Positions 25,584 to 36,057 of a DNA stretch of 64,000 nucleotides are shown here, one piece after another; the stretch's first letter is position 1, and every line of letters begins with the position of its first letter. Below the pieces are notes generated by a model. It ran no database searches. It was not told the origin of the DNA and saw only the letters and a program-made list of their open reading frames with translations. The DNA comes from Tessaracoccus sp. MC1865 (GTDB taxonomy: Bacteria; Actinomycetota; Actinomycetes; Propionibacteriales; Propionibacteriaceae): NCBI RefSeq assembly GCF_017815535.1, contig NZ_CP072596.1:2263614-2327613 (forward strand). The letters are read 5' to 3'. Position numbers and translations under genes: made by a program.

Positions 25584-26534
25584 TCAGCGCTGCGCGTAGC
25601 AGCGGATGAAGCGGCCGAATTCCTCGAAGACGACGGCACGGACCCGCTCAGACGACAGCGTCAGGTCGTGCATGGCGTCGGGCACGCGGATGATGGTCAC
25701 GCTGTTGCCCAATTTCGGAGCGCGCGCCGCGATGAGTTCGACGTCGAGCACGATGTCGGCCAGCTGCTGCTCCTCGCCCCACACCCTGCTGAAGAACGAC
25801 CGCTCCGAGATGGCCACCAGCACCGGACAGTCGACGTGCAGGCCCTCCGCGACGCGGGCGTGGCCGTTGGTGATGGCGGCCAGCCACCCGAAGCGGGCCC
25901 GGAACGCCGGATCGCCCTTGAGGTTGAGGTTGTAGGTCCACTCGCCGTCCTCGGAGGCGGCCACCGAGCGGCGGTAGAAGCCCGAGTCCCCCAGCGGCAG
26001 CACCGTCGTGGGGGCGACGGCGCGCGCCGCCGTCACTGCGGGCCTCAGCAGCGTGTTGCCGTAGGTCTCCAGCCAGGGGGCGTTCAGGATCAGGCCAGTG
26101 AATGTGCCGGGCCGCTCATGGGCGAACAGGGCGGAGGTCAGGCCCCCGGTGGAGTGCCCCATCAATACGATCTCGTCGTGCCCCTCGGCCCGCACGATGT
26201 CGACGGCGGCGTCGAGATCCACGAAGTAGTCGGCGAGGTCCGCGATGTAGCCGGCCAGCAGGCCCGGACGCAGCGATCGCCCGTACCGACGCAGGTCGAG
26301 GGCATAGAAGTCATGGCCCAGGTCGTGCATCGCGTCCGCGAGATGGGTCTGGAAGAAGTAGTCGTTCCAGCCGTGGACGTACAACACGGCGCGCCCGGAG
26401 ACGGGCGCGCCGCGGCGCACAATTGTTGCCACCAGGGAACCTTTCGGTTCCAGGGCGTACGTTGGTTCATCACTGAGGGCTATCGAGCGCTGCTCGTAGC
26501 CCGGCAACTCGGTGTCGGGCACCCAGTCGAACAC
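25584..26534 (-). CDS. Alpha/beta hydrolase, monoacylglycerol-lipase type
   Basis: A protein of 316 residues with the alpha/beta hydrolase order: oxyanion region AVLYVHGWNDYFFQ (around residue 49), LDLRRYGRS, nucleophile elbow LMGHSTGGL (Ser around residue 126), an Asp candidate in the LVAISERS region, and the catalytic His in VPDAMHDLTLS (around 290). This resembles serine aminopeptidase S33/lysophospholipase-like enzymes; the substrate is unknown. There is no signal peptide. The GTG start at 26534 is 11 bases after the DUF3073 stop, so the two may form a small operon that ends at the bidirectional terminator 25540-25566. Confidence 0.83.
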   Translation of the reverse strand: MFDWVPDTELPGYEQRSIALSDEPTYALEPKGSLVATIVRRGAPVSGRAVLYVHGWNDYFFQTHLADAMHDLGHDFYALDLRRYGRSLRPGLLAGYIADLADYFVDLDAAVDIVRAEGHDEIVLMGHSTGGLTSALFAHERPGTFTGLILNAPWLETYGNTLLRPAVTAARAVAPTTVLPLGDSGFYRRSVAASEDGEWTYNLNLKGDPAFRARFGWLAAITNGHARVAEGLHVDCPVLVAISERSFFSRVWGEEQQLADIVLDVELIAARAPKLGNSVTIIRVPDAMHDLTLSSERVRAVVFEEFGRFIRCYAQR

Positions 26535-26545
26535 GTCAGTGTCTG

Positions 26546-26791
26546 TCAGGAAGAACGACGCTCGTCGAGGCCGTCGTAATCCTCATCGTCGTTGAAAGCC
26601 TCATATTCGGCTGCCAACTCGGCGTAGGGGTCAGGGTCCTCGGTCTCGCTGGTGTCATCGTCCTCGTAAACTTCGTCGACAACATCCCCGCGCAGCTCCC
26701 GTTCCAGAGACGAGAAATCCGTCTGGATTGAACGGTACTTCAGCTCACGGGCGACCTTGGTCTGCTTCGCCTTTGCACGGCCGCGCCCCAT
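26546..26791 (-). CDS. DUF3073 family protein
   Basis: A protein of 81 residues with a very basic, highly typical start (MGRGRAKAKQTKVARELKY) followed by TDFSSLERELRG and a long acidic tail. This is the actinobacterial DUF3073 family, whose function is not known; the basic head and acidic tail suggest nucleic-acid or ribosome contact, but this is inference. An AAGGGGG-type site lies about 11 bases before the ATG. The 196-base gap upstream to isocitrate dehydrogenase is AT-richer than its surroundings and must hold divergent promoters, but no clear pair of elements was identified. Confidence 0.85.
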   Translation of the reverse strand: MGRGRAKAKQTKVARELKYRSIQTDFSSLERELRGDVVDEVYEDDDTSETEDPDPYAELAAEYEAFNDDEDYDGLDERRSS

Positions 26792-26954
26792 ATCGGGTCG
26801 ACCCCCTTGCTTTGTTCATCGCGTGCTTGCCGCGGATCTGGTCACTAACTCGTGGGTACAGGCTACCTAATCGTTCGATTTACTCCAAAGAAGGCGTCGT
26901 CTCGCTCATCCCCTGTTCGCGGCCGACGAACAACTCGCCCGATGGCTAAGCTGA

Positions 26955-29192
<2,238 letters not shown>

Positions 29193-29215
29193 TGCCCGCC
29201 CACGCATCGGGCACA

Positions 29216-29248
29216 CAGTGCCCCGCAGCCCCAGGCTGCGGGGCACTG
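29216..29248 (+). terminator. Terminator of isocitrate dehydrogenase gene
   Basis: A perfect 15-bp stem (CAGTGCCCCGCAGCC and its complement) with a CCA loop, followed by TTGCTGCT. The core of the arms recurs in the xylanase terminator at 31071-31103. Confidence 0.85.
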
Positions 29249-29284
29249 TTGCTGCTACCGGAGGGCAAAGCCCCTGGAAAAAAC

Positions 29285-29296
29285 GTTATCGAAAAC
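29285..29296. promoter_or_regulatory. Near-palindromic operator upstream of xylanase promoter
   Basis: GTTATCGAAAAC matches its own reverse complement at 10 of 12 positions (GTTWTCGAWAAC), a form often seen for LacI-type sugar regulators. It lies just before the -35. Confidence 0.4.
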
Positions 29297-29307
29297 TCCC
29301 GGCGCCC

Positions 29308-29337
29308 TTGACGCTGATCCGAGGACCAACTTAGGGT
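29308..29337 (+). promoter_or_regulatory. Promoter of xylanase gene
   Basis: -35 TTGACG (29308-29313), 18-base spacer, -10 TAGGGT (29332-29337). Transcription would start near 29344, giving a leader of about 90 bases. Confidence 0.55.
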
Positions 29338-29346
29338 CTTATTAAG

Positions 29347-29363
29347 TTTGGTGACGCACCAAA
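29347..29363. promoter_or_regulatory. Perfect inverted repeat operator at xylanase transcription start
   Basis: TTTGGTG-ACG-CACCAAA, a perfect 7-bp dyad preceded by ATTAAG. It covers the predicted start of transcription, where a bound repressor would block. The shape recalls operators of ROK or LacI sugar repressors; no repressor gene lies nearby. Confidence 0.5.
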
Positions 29364-29433
29364 ATAGGCGGGGCGACCGGGCATCACGGATGATGCCCCC
29401 ACGATGTCGCCCCGCCACCCACGAGAGGAAGCA

Positions 29434-31059
29434 ATGTTGTCTCGTCATCGCCGCCGAGTCGCGGCCCGCTGGATCGGCGCGGGTCTCGCAGCAGCACTCG
29501 CCACCGTCAGCTACGCCGTGCCCGCCCAAGGGGCCCCCGCCGACGTCGCTGATACCCCCATCCCATCGCTGAAGGAGACCTACGCGGACTACTTCAACGT
29601 GGGCAACATCTACTCCGGCCGCCAGACCTACCAGGAGGGCACCCCGAACTGGGCCCAGGTGGATCGGCACTACAACGTCATGACGGCCGAGAACATCATG
29701 AAGCCGGACCAACTGCTCCCCGACGCGAACATCAACCTGGATGAGGGCACATGGGACTTCACGTTCGACGAGGCCGACTACTTCGTGAACGAGTCCCTCG
29801 CGAGGGACATCAAGGTGCACGGCCACGTGCTGGTGTGGCACAGCCAGTCCCCCAGCAAGCTCTTCCAGGGCACCCGAGACCAGGCCCGCGCCAACATGGA
29901 GCGCTACATCGAGACCGTCCTGACCCACTTCAAGGGCCGCGTGGTGTCGTGGGACGTCGTCAACGAGGCCTTCAGGGATGGACTCGACACCTTCGACCCG
30001 AAGACGCAGAACTGGGAGGACTTCCTCCGCGGCGGCCCGGGTGACTACGCCTCCTCCGGCTGGTACACCGCCTACACCAAAGACATGGACGCGGCGGCAG
30101 GTGAGTCACCCGGCGACTTCATCTACGACGCCTTCGTGTTCGCCCGCAAGTACGGCCCCGAGACCAAGCTGGAGTACAACGACTTCAACGTCTTCCAGTC
30201 CGAGGGCAAGGGCAAGGCCATCATCGCCATGGCCACGGAACTCAACCAGCGCTACGCGGCCGAGTACCCCGACGACCCGCGCCAGCTGATCGAGACCATC
30301 GGCCTGCAGTCGCACAACTACATCAGCCAGACCCCGGCGTTCGCCTGCTCCGACCTGACCCGGCTCCCTGAGCTGGTGGACGAGGCAGCCGAGGAATGGC
30401 AGCCGGGCGCCTGCTCGAACCACGCCTCCGTGGAACGCTCCCTGCAAATGATCATCGAGGCCGGCTTCACGGCCAACGTGAGCGAACTGGACCTCCAGGT
30501 CTGGGAGGCGTGGAACGCCGAGCCCGAGGGCTCCGACCCGGCCAACTACGCAGACCTGAACGACCCGAGCGTGGCAGACCGCTTCTACAAGGACGGCTTC
30601 ACCTACTGGGTGGGCAAGATCGAGAACCGGATGGAACTGGAAGCCATCCAGGCGCAGCGCTACGCGGAGTACTTCGCCGTCTACAAGAAGTACTCGCAGG
30701 ACATGGACCGCGTGACGTTCTGGGGTCTGACCGACCACCTGAACTGGCGCGCCACCCACAACCCGCAGTTGTTCAACAGGGACTGGTCCGAGAAGCTCTC
30801 CGCTGACGCGGTTGCGGATCCGGAAGGCTGGCTGAGCGTCAAGAAGCCCATCATCGACGAGTCGAGGCTGACCGACGCCATCGTCTGGGCCGACAGCCTG
30901 GACCTGCGCGGCAAGAACTACAAGGGCGCCACGCTCGGGGCCGTCAACAGCACCCGCGGCAAGGCCAACGCGGTGCTCCGCAGCAACCGGACCCAGGGTG
31001 AGGTGAATGCCGCCACCGAGGCACTGGTCGCCGCCATCACCGCCCTCCAACCGAAGTAG
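29434..31059 (+). CDS. Secreted GH10 endo-1,4-beta-xylanase
   Basis: Cleaves internal xylan linkages outside the cell. It has 541 residues. A signal peptide with an Arg-rich start covers about residues 1-34 (cleavage near AQGA). The GH10 catalytic domain covers about residues 45-465: the region KVHGHVLVWHSQSP, acid/base Glu in SWDVVNEAF (around residue 177), nucleophile Glu in NVSELDLQV (around residue 352), and TFWGLTDHLNWR. The last 65 residues resemble a FIVAR-type repeat (RGKANAVLRSNRTQGEVNAA). No carbohydrate-binding module is seen. ATG 29434 follows GAGAGGAA. Two palindromes around the promoter suggest sugar-responsive repression. Confidence 0.92.
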   Translation: MLSRHRRRVAARWIGAGLAAALATVSYAVPAQGAPADVADTPIPSLKETYADYFNVGNIYSGRQTYQEGTPNWAQVDRHYNVMTAENIMKPDQLLPDANINLDEGTWDFTFDEADYFVNESLARDIKVHGHVLVWHSQSPSKLFQGTRDQARANMERYIETVLTHFKGRVVSWDVVNEAFRDGLDTFDPKTQNWEDFLRGGPGDYASSGWYTAYTKDMDAAAGESPGDFIYDAFVFARKYGPETKLEYNDFNVFQSEGKGKAIIAMATELNQRYAAEYPDDPRQLIETIGLQSHNYISQTPAFACSDLTRLPELVDEAAEEWQPGACSNHASVERSLQMIIEAGFTANVSELDLQVWEAWNAEPEGSDPANYADLNDPSVADRFYKDGFTYWVGKIENRMELEAIQAQRYAEYFAVYKKYSQDMDRVTFWGLTDHLNWRATHNPQLFNRDWSEKLSADAVADPEGWLSVKKPIIDESRLTDAIVWADSLDLRGKNYKGATLGAVNSTRGKANAVLRSNRTQGEVNAATEALVAAITALQPK

Positions 31060-31070
31060 CCGACGACGAC

Positions 31071-31103
31071 AAGCGCCCCGCAGCCTCGTGCTGCGGGGCG
31101 CTT
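31071..31103 (+). terminator. Terminator of xylanase gene
   Basis: A perfect 14-bp stem AAGCGCCCCGCAGC / GCTGCGGGGCGCTT with a CTCGT loop. The arms flank with AA and TT. It can also serve the convergent PfpI-type gene. Confidence 0.8.
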
Positions 31104-31124
31104 CGCGTGCGCGGCGACGCGGCG

Positions 31125-31679
31125 TCAGGTCGTCTGACCCTGATGGCGGCCCTCGGCGAATTCCTCGACCAACTTGGCGTTGAACGCCGGTAGGTCGTCG
31201 GGCGTCCGGCTGGAGACCAGACCCTCGTCCACCACCACCTCCTCGTCGACCCAGTCGGCGCCCGCATTGCGCAGGTCCGTCTTCAAGCTGCCGTAGGAGG
31301 TGAGCCTGCGGCCCTTGACCACGTCTGCGTCGGTCAGGATCCAGCCGCCGTGGCAGATGACGCCCACCGGCTTGTGCTGGTCGAAGAAGTCGCGCGTGAA
31401 CTTCACGGCCGCCTCCTCCATCCTCAGGTGGTCCGCATTCACGACGCCACCGGGCAGCACCAAGGCGTGGAAGTCTGAGGCGTTGACCTCGGCGACAGTG
31501 GCGTCCACCTTCTGGGTGTGCCCCTTCTTGCCCTTGACTTCGCCGCTTTCCGGGGCGACGAGGGTCAGTTCGGCGCCCGCGCTGGCGAGGGCCTCCCAGG
31601 GGCTGGTCAGCTCCGAATCCTCGTACCCATCGGTGAGGAGGAAGGCGACCTTCTTGCCGGACAGTTCGGACATGTTCAT
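31125..31679 (-). CDS. DJ-1/PfpI family protein
   Basis: A protein of 184 residues of the PfpI class I glutamine-amidotransferase-like family. Visible: KVAFLLTDGYEDSELTSPWEAL (with the conserved Glu near residue 20, here in two blocks), ALVLPGGVVNADHLR, and the nucleophile elbow VGVICHGGWIL with Cys around residue 110 followed by His. Family members act as deglycases, proteases or stress chaperones, and the exact activity cannot be told. The start could be ATG 31679 or ATG 31673 (MNMSEL); the longer form is given. Monocistronic. Confidence 0.87.
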   Translation of the reverse strand: MNMSELSGKKVAFLLTDGYEDSELTSPWEALASAGAELTLVAPESGEVKGKKGHTQKVDATVAEVNASDFHALVLPGGVVNADHLRMEEAAVKFTRDFFDQHKPVGVICHGGWILTDADVVKGRRLTSYGSLKTDLRNAGADWVDEEVVVDEGLVSSRTPDDLPAFNAKLVEEFAEGRHQGQTT

Positions 31680-31786
31680 CTCCTATGTTCGGGGTCCTCC
31701 ACGCTAGTCGCCAATGCTGGCCCATCCAATACCTGAAAGTGTGGGGTCAGCGGCGGCGGTACTCCGTCGGCACAGGATTGCTGAAA

Positions 31787-31812
31787 GGGGCGGGCCCTCA
31801 CGGACCCGCCCC
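31787..31812 (-). terminator. Terminator of YceI gene
   Basis: GGGGCGGG pairs with CCCGCCCC over a 10-base loop; on the minus strand the stem is followed by TTTC. Confidence 0.6.
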
Positions 31813-31841
31813 TGTGTTCACCACCCCAGTGGTGAAGTGAT

Positions 31842-32561
31842 TCAGCCGAAGACGCGCTTCAGCCAGCCCATGAACCCACCCTGCTGGGCGGTCGCGGAGG
31901 CGGTGGCCTGCGGCTGGGCGGCGCGGGCCGGCGCGGGGGTCTCGACGAGCGGCTTGGCCTCGACAACGGGCTCGGCCACGACGACGGGCTCGGCCACGGC
32001 CTCGGCCTCAACGGTCTCGTCGGCCTGCTTGATGGCGGAGACCTCGAAGACAAGGTTCACGTTCTCGGAGACCAGCACGCCGCCGGTCTCGAGGGCCGCA
32101 TTCCAGACGAGGCCGAAGTCCTTGCGGTTGACCTGGACGGAGCCGCTGAGGCCCACGCGCTCGTTGCCGAAGGGGTCCACGGCGACACCGTCGTACTCGA
32201 AGGGGATGCTCACCTCGCGGGTGACGTCCTTGATGGTGAGGTTGCCCTCCACGTCCAGGCCCTCGCCGGCCGCGGTCACCTTGGTGGAGGTGAAGCGGAT
32301 GGTGGGGTAGGTCTCGACGTCGAAGAAGTCGCCGGAGCGGAGGTGACCGTCGCGGTCCGCGTTGCCGGTGTCGATGGACGAGGCCTGGATGACCACGTTG
32401 ATCTTGGCGTCTTCCAGGTTGGCACCGGTGGCGGCCGTGCCCTCGAAGTCGGTGAACGAGCCGCGCACCTTGGTGACCATGGCGTGACGGGCGGTCCAAC
32501 CGATCTCGGTGTGGCTGGGGTCGATGACGTAGTTGCCGGACAGGAGGGTGAGTGCAGTCAT
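31842..32561 (-). CDS. YceI family protein with low-complexity tail
   Basis: A protein of 239 residues. Residues 8-175 are a standard YceI lipocalin-like beta-barrel (SGNYVIDPSHTEIGWTARHAM, here the first 20 residues of the barrel; FFDVETYPTIRFTST; EVSIPFEYDGVAVDPFGNER), a family that binds long isoprenoid molecules such as polyprenyl quinones. Residues about 180-225 are a Val/Glu/Pro/Ala repeat-like linker (AEPVVVAEPVVEAKP), and the chain ends in GFMGWLKRVFG, a short amphipathic segment. No signal peptide is present, so unlike the periplasmic E. coli protein this one stays inside. GGGAGAA lies about 8 bases before ATG 32561. Confidence 0.85.
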   Translation of the reverse strand: MTALTLLSGNYVIDPSHTEIGWTARHAMVTKVRGSFTDFEGTAATGANLEDAKINVVIQASSIDTGNADRDGHLRSGDFFDVETYPTIRFTSTKVTAAGEGLDVEGNLTIKDVTREVSIPFEYDGVAVDPFGNERVGLSGSVQVNRKDFGLVWNAALETGGVLVSENVNLVFEVSAIKQADETVEAEAVAEPVVVAEPVVEAKPLVETPAPARAAQPQATASATAQQGGFMGWLKRVFG

Positions 32562-32672
32562 GGGGTTCTCCCGGGATTGGGGCGAGCTCGTCACTCACCG
32601 GTTGTTGAAGATGCTACTACTCTAGCGACACTTACTTGAAACGTCAACTACTGGCGAATTGACGGTCACTGA

Positions 32673-32700
32673 TTCACGCCCGAGCGCTCGGGACTAGGCT
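32673..32700 (+). promoter_or_regulatory. Promoter of the FtsX-type ABC operon
   Basis: -35-like TTCACG (32673-32678), 16-base spacer, -10 TAGGCT (32695-32700) ending 6 bases before ATG 32707, so the operon mRNA is probably leaderless. Confidence 0.5.
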
Positions 32701-32706
32701 CACCGA

Positions 32707-35700
32707 ATGACGACGTGGTGGGGCTGGGCTGCACGCCGTGCCCGCGCCTCCTCGCTCCTGTTGGTGACGCTATTGGCCCTGGTCACCGTCACCACGGCGA
32801 TCCTCGCCTTCGTCGTCGGGCAGGCCGGCACGCTGGCCACCGACGCGGCGCGCGCCGCCCTCTCCACCGCCGCACCGGGCGCCGGGGCCGTCCAGGCCCA
32901 GACCCGCCTCGGCCCGGATCCCACGGCCCAGGACGGGGTGGCGCGCAGCGCGCTCACCGAAGGCTTCTCCCCCGCGCCCGTCACTGTCCACACCACCTAC
33001 GTGTCCGAACCGCGTCGCCCCACCGTGAACGGCGGCGAGGCCACCCAGCGGGTGACGCTGTGGGCCGGAGAACACCTCTCCCCCGGCCTGCTGAGTGTCA
33101 ACAGGGGCGCCTGGCCCTCTGCTGCGGACGAGGCCGCGCTCCATTCCGGGGCGGCCGCCGAGCTGGGGCTCTCCAGTGGAGACACGCTGACAGTCGACGG
33201 CCACACCCTCAGGATCACCGCCCTCTGGGAGGCCTCGGAACCGTCCTCGCCGCTCTGGTTCGGCGACCCCCTCGTCATGGACGGCGCAGACCCAGCTTCG
33301 GTGGGTCCGCTCATCGTGGACCGCTCGGTTCTGACGGGCGGCAACCCGTTCATCCGGTGGTCCGTGGTCCCGGATGCGCAGCGCATGACGCCCGAGGCAC
33401 TCGACGTGTTGGCCGCCGGGGCCGACCGCGCCAAGGCGCTGGTGGCCGAGGCCGACGTCACGGGGCGGGGCATCGTCGTCGACGGCGACCTCGCGTCGAC
33501 GGCCGAGCGGGCCTCCCGCGACTGGGAGGTGGGCCGCGCCTTCGGCATCGTTCCGGTGAGCGTGCTGCTGCTGGTGGCCGCCGTTGGCCTGGTGCAGGTC
33601 TCGGGGCTGCTCGCCGCCACCCGGCAGCGGGAGCATGAACTGCTCGCCGCCCGCGGCGCTGCCCGCCGCCAACTCCTCCTCACAGGGCTGGCCGAGTCCA
33701 CCCTGGTGGCCGTGGTGGGGGTAGCACTCGGCTCCGCCATCGCGCTGGGGCTGCTGTGGCTGACATCGCGCAGCACGGCGCAGTTCGACATCGTGTTGCT
33801 GGGCGGAGCGGGCAGTCTCCTGCTCACCGTCGTGGCGCTCTGGACCGTGACCATCCGCGCCACGTCCTCCGGACGGCCGCAGGCAGACAGGGTGCGGGCC
33901 GTGGCGGGCGCAGCGGCGCTGGTGGTGGTGTTCGCGGCCGCCGCCCTCACCACGTGGCAACTCCGCGGAGCGGACAGCCTGCAGTTCGTAGCGGCACTGG
34001 CCCCCGCCTTCCTCCTGGCTGCGGCGGCCGTCCTGGGCCTCGCAGCCCTCGGCCCCATCACGAGGCTCGTCGAGGCGGCGGGCAGGTTGGCCGAGACCTC
34101 TGCCTGGCTCGCCGCCGCGCAACTGGCCCGCGGCCTGCTGGTGCACGCGGTGCCGGTGACACTCACCATCCTGGCCACCGGCACGGCGACCTTCGCGTCG
34201 CTCTACGCCGGCACCGCCGCCACCACCCACCGCGACCTGACCATGCTCGTCACGGGCGCCCCCCTGCGCGCCACGCTCTCCAGCCTCGACACCGGCACCC
34301 AGGGCCTGCAGCTGCCGGACCTCGCGGCCGTCGACGGGGTGTCGGCCTCGGTACCCGTCTGGCTCGACGACTCCGGCAGGGTCGGCGACACCCCCGTCAC
34401 TGTCCTCGCCGGGCCCCTGGACCGCCTGGCGGAGGCGGCCACGCTACCGGCCGGCCTGGCGTTCCCCCGGCTCCCGGAGCGCGTCGAGGGCGTCGCCCCC
34501 CTCACCGTCCCCGACGGCGCCACCACCCTCCACGTTCAGTTGGACGGCCGGGTGTACCTCGACGAGTGGCAGCAGGAGTACTTCGACCGGGTGGACGAGT
34601 TCAACCGCGCCAGCGCCGCGGACCTCCCGCCCCAGGAGGCCGAGTTCCTCGCCCAGGTGTGGACGGAGGACTACCTGGACCGCGTCTCCGGGACCTCGTC
34701 CTACTCCCTGCGCCTCACGCTGCGGGACGTGACCACCGGGGTGAGCCGCACCGTCAACGGGCCGTCCGTCTCGATCAACCAGTCGGACCCCGAAGGCGCC
34801 ACCCCTCCGGGGGACCGGCCCTTCTGGAACGACCTCGTGGGCACCGCCGCCGCCGACATCGCCCTCCCGCAGGACGGTGCGGTCGTGGTGGACAGCGTCC
34901 AACTCGTCGGCCCGCCCGATGACCACGCGGACCGCAGCACGCGGCTGGAGATCACGCTCAGTGCCGACGGCGTGCCCCTCGGCGGGGTGGGGGACTGGAC
35001 CTCGGACCTGGCCGTCACCGAGGAGTTGGCCGGGCCCTACCGGGAGGCCCTGGCGGCCGTGGCACCCGCCTGGGAACCGCGCACCGACACCGTGACCTTC
35101 GAGGACGGCACGACGCAGACCTTCCACAACCCCGTCAGCAACAAGCCACCCGTGCCCCAGGCCACCGTCGACGCCCGTGGCGAGGTCTGGCGCGTCGAGA
35201 CCAGTCCGGCGCTGCCACTGATCACCTTCGGGGCCAACGTCTCCTTCGAGGGGCACGACCCCCAGGGCGTGATGGCGGGGGCGGCTCCCGCCCAGCCCGC
35301 ACCCGTGCCTGTCGCCATCACCACGGAACTCGGCGACGCCACCACGCTCGGCCCCGGAGACGCCCTCGACCTCGCCGCGTTCGGCCGTCGCATTCCCGCC
35401 ATCGTCGCGGCCGTGACACCGGCCCTGCCGGGCCTCACCACCGAGCTCGGTGTCCTTGCAGATTCCGGCGCGGTGTCGGCCCACCTCGCCACCACCGCCA
35501 ACGCGTTTCGCTGGCCCTCGGAGCTCTGGGCCACTCTCGATGGTGACCCCAGCGCGGTCCGGGCCGCCGCGGCGCAGTTCCCCGGCATCTCGGCCCTCCG
35601 CACGCCGGACGAGACGCCCAGCCGCACGGCGACGGCGGCCCGCTCGCTCTGGATCGCCGCCGGGTGCGCGCTCCTCCTGTCCCTCACCGGCCTCGCGGCC

Positions 35701-36057
35701 GCGGCCGCCACCCAGCTGGCGGCCAGGCGCTCCGAGGTGGCGGTGCTCCGGGCGCTCGGCATGACGCCCCGCGCGCAGCGGCGCAGCCGCACGCTTGAGT
35801 CCGGCGGGCTGCTCGTCATCGCCACGCTGGCCGGCATCGCCTCGGGCGTCGCGGTGGCGTGGCTCGTCGTCGACCCCCTCGTGCAGGCCGCCCAGCCGGC
35901 CGGCCCCGGCTACCGCAGCCCCCTGACCGCAGAGGTCCTCCCCTGGGCCGCCCTGCTCGGCGCGGGCGCCGTGGCGTTGCTGCTCATCCTCTGGCTAGTG
36001 GGACGCACTGTGCAGCGTCAGGCGCTGGACCCGGAGTACCGGGAGGAGGTCCGGTGA
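32707..36057 (+). CDS. FtsX-like ABC transporter permease (1)
   Basis: A protein of 1116 residues. One N-terminal membrane segment (about 16-36) is followed by a large outside domain, then a group of membrane segments around residues 280-520 with the FtsX-type core (LLAATRQREHELLAARGAAR). A second large outside domain (about 520-960) precedes four closing segments with QLAARRSEVAVLRALGMTP. This is the MacB/FtsX superfamily permease with duplicated cores. Such proteins move lipids, peptides or drugs, or pull mechanically on partners in the envelope; no substrate is evident. Its stop overlaps the next gene's start (GTGA). Confidence 0.85.
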   Translation: MTTWWGWAARRARASSLLLVTLLALVTVTTAILAFVVGQAGTLATDAARAALSTAAPGAGAVQAQTRLGPDPTAQDGVARSALTEGFSPAPVTVHTTYVSEPRRPTVNGGEATQRVTLWAGEHLSPGLLSVNRGAWPSAADEAALHSGAAAELGLSSGDTLTVDGHTLRITALWEASEPSSPLWFGDPLVMDGADPASVGPLIVDRSVLTGGNPFIRWSVVPDAQRMTPEALDVLAAGADRAKALVAEADVTGRGIVVDGDLASTAERASRDWEVGRAFGIVPVSVLLLVAAVGLVQVSGLLAATRQREHELLAARGAARRQLLLTGLAESTLVAVVGVALGSAIALGLLWLTSRSTAQFDIVLLGGAGSLLLTVVALWTVTIRATSSGRPQADRVRAVAGAAALVVVFAAAALTTWQLRGADSLQFVAALAPAFLLAAAAVLGLAALGPITRLVEAAGRLAETSAWLAAAQLARGLLVHAVPVTLTILATGTATFASLYAGTAATTHRDLTMLVTGAPLRATLSSLDTGTQGLQLPDLAAVDGVSASVPVWLDDSGRVGDTPVTVLAGPLDRLAEAATLPAGLAFPRLPERVEGVAPLTVPDGATTLHVQLDGRVYLDEWQQEYFDRVDEFNRASAADLPPQEAEFLAQVWTEDYLDRVSGTSSYSLRLTLRDVTTGVSRTVNGPSVSINQSDPEGATPPGDRPFWNDLVGTAAADIALPQDGAVVVDSVQLVGPPDDHADRSTRLEITLSADGVPLGGVGDWTSDLAVTEELAGPYREALAAVAPAWEPRTDTVTFEDGTTQTFHNPVSNKPPVPQATVDARGEVWRVETSPALPLITFGANVSFEGHDPQGVMAGAAPAQPAPVPVAITTELGDATTLGPGDALDLAAFGRRIPAIVAAVTPALPGLTTELGVLADSGAVSAHLATTANAFRWPSELWATLDGDPSAVRAAAAQFPGISALRTPDETPSRTATAARSLWIAAGCALLLSLTGLAAAAATQLAARRSEVAVLRALGMTPRAQRRSRTLESGGLLVIATLAGIASGVAVAWLVVDPLVQAAQPAGPGYRSPLTAEVLPWAALLGAGAVALLLILWLVGRTVQRQALDPEYREEVR

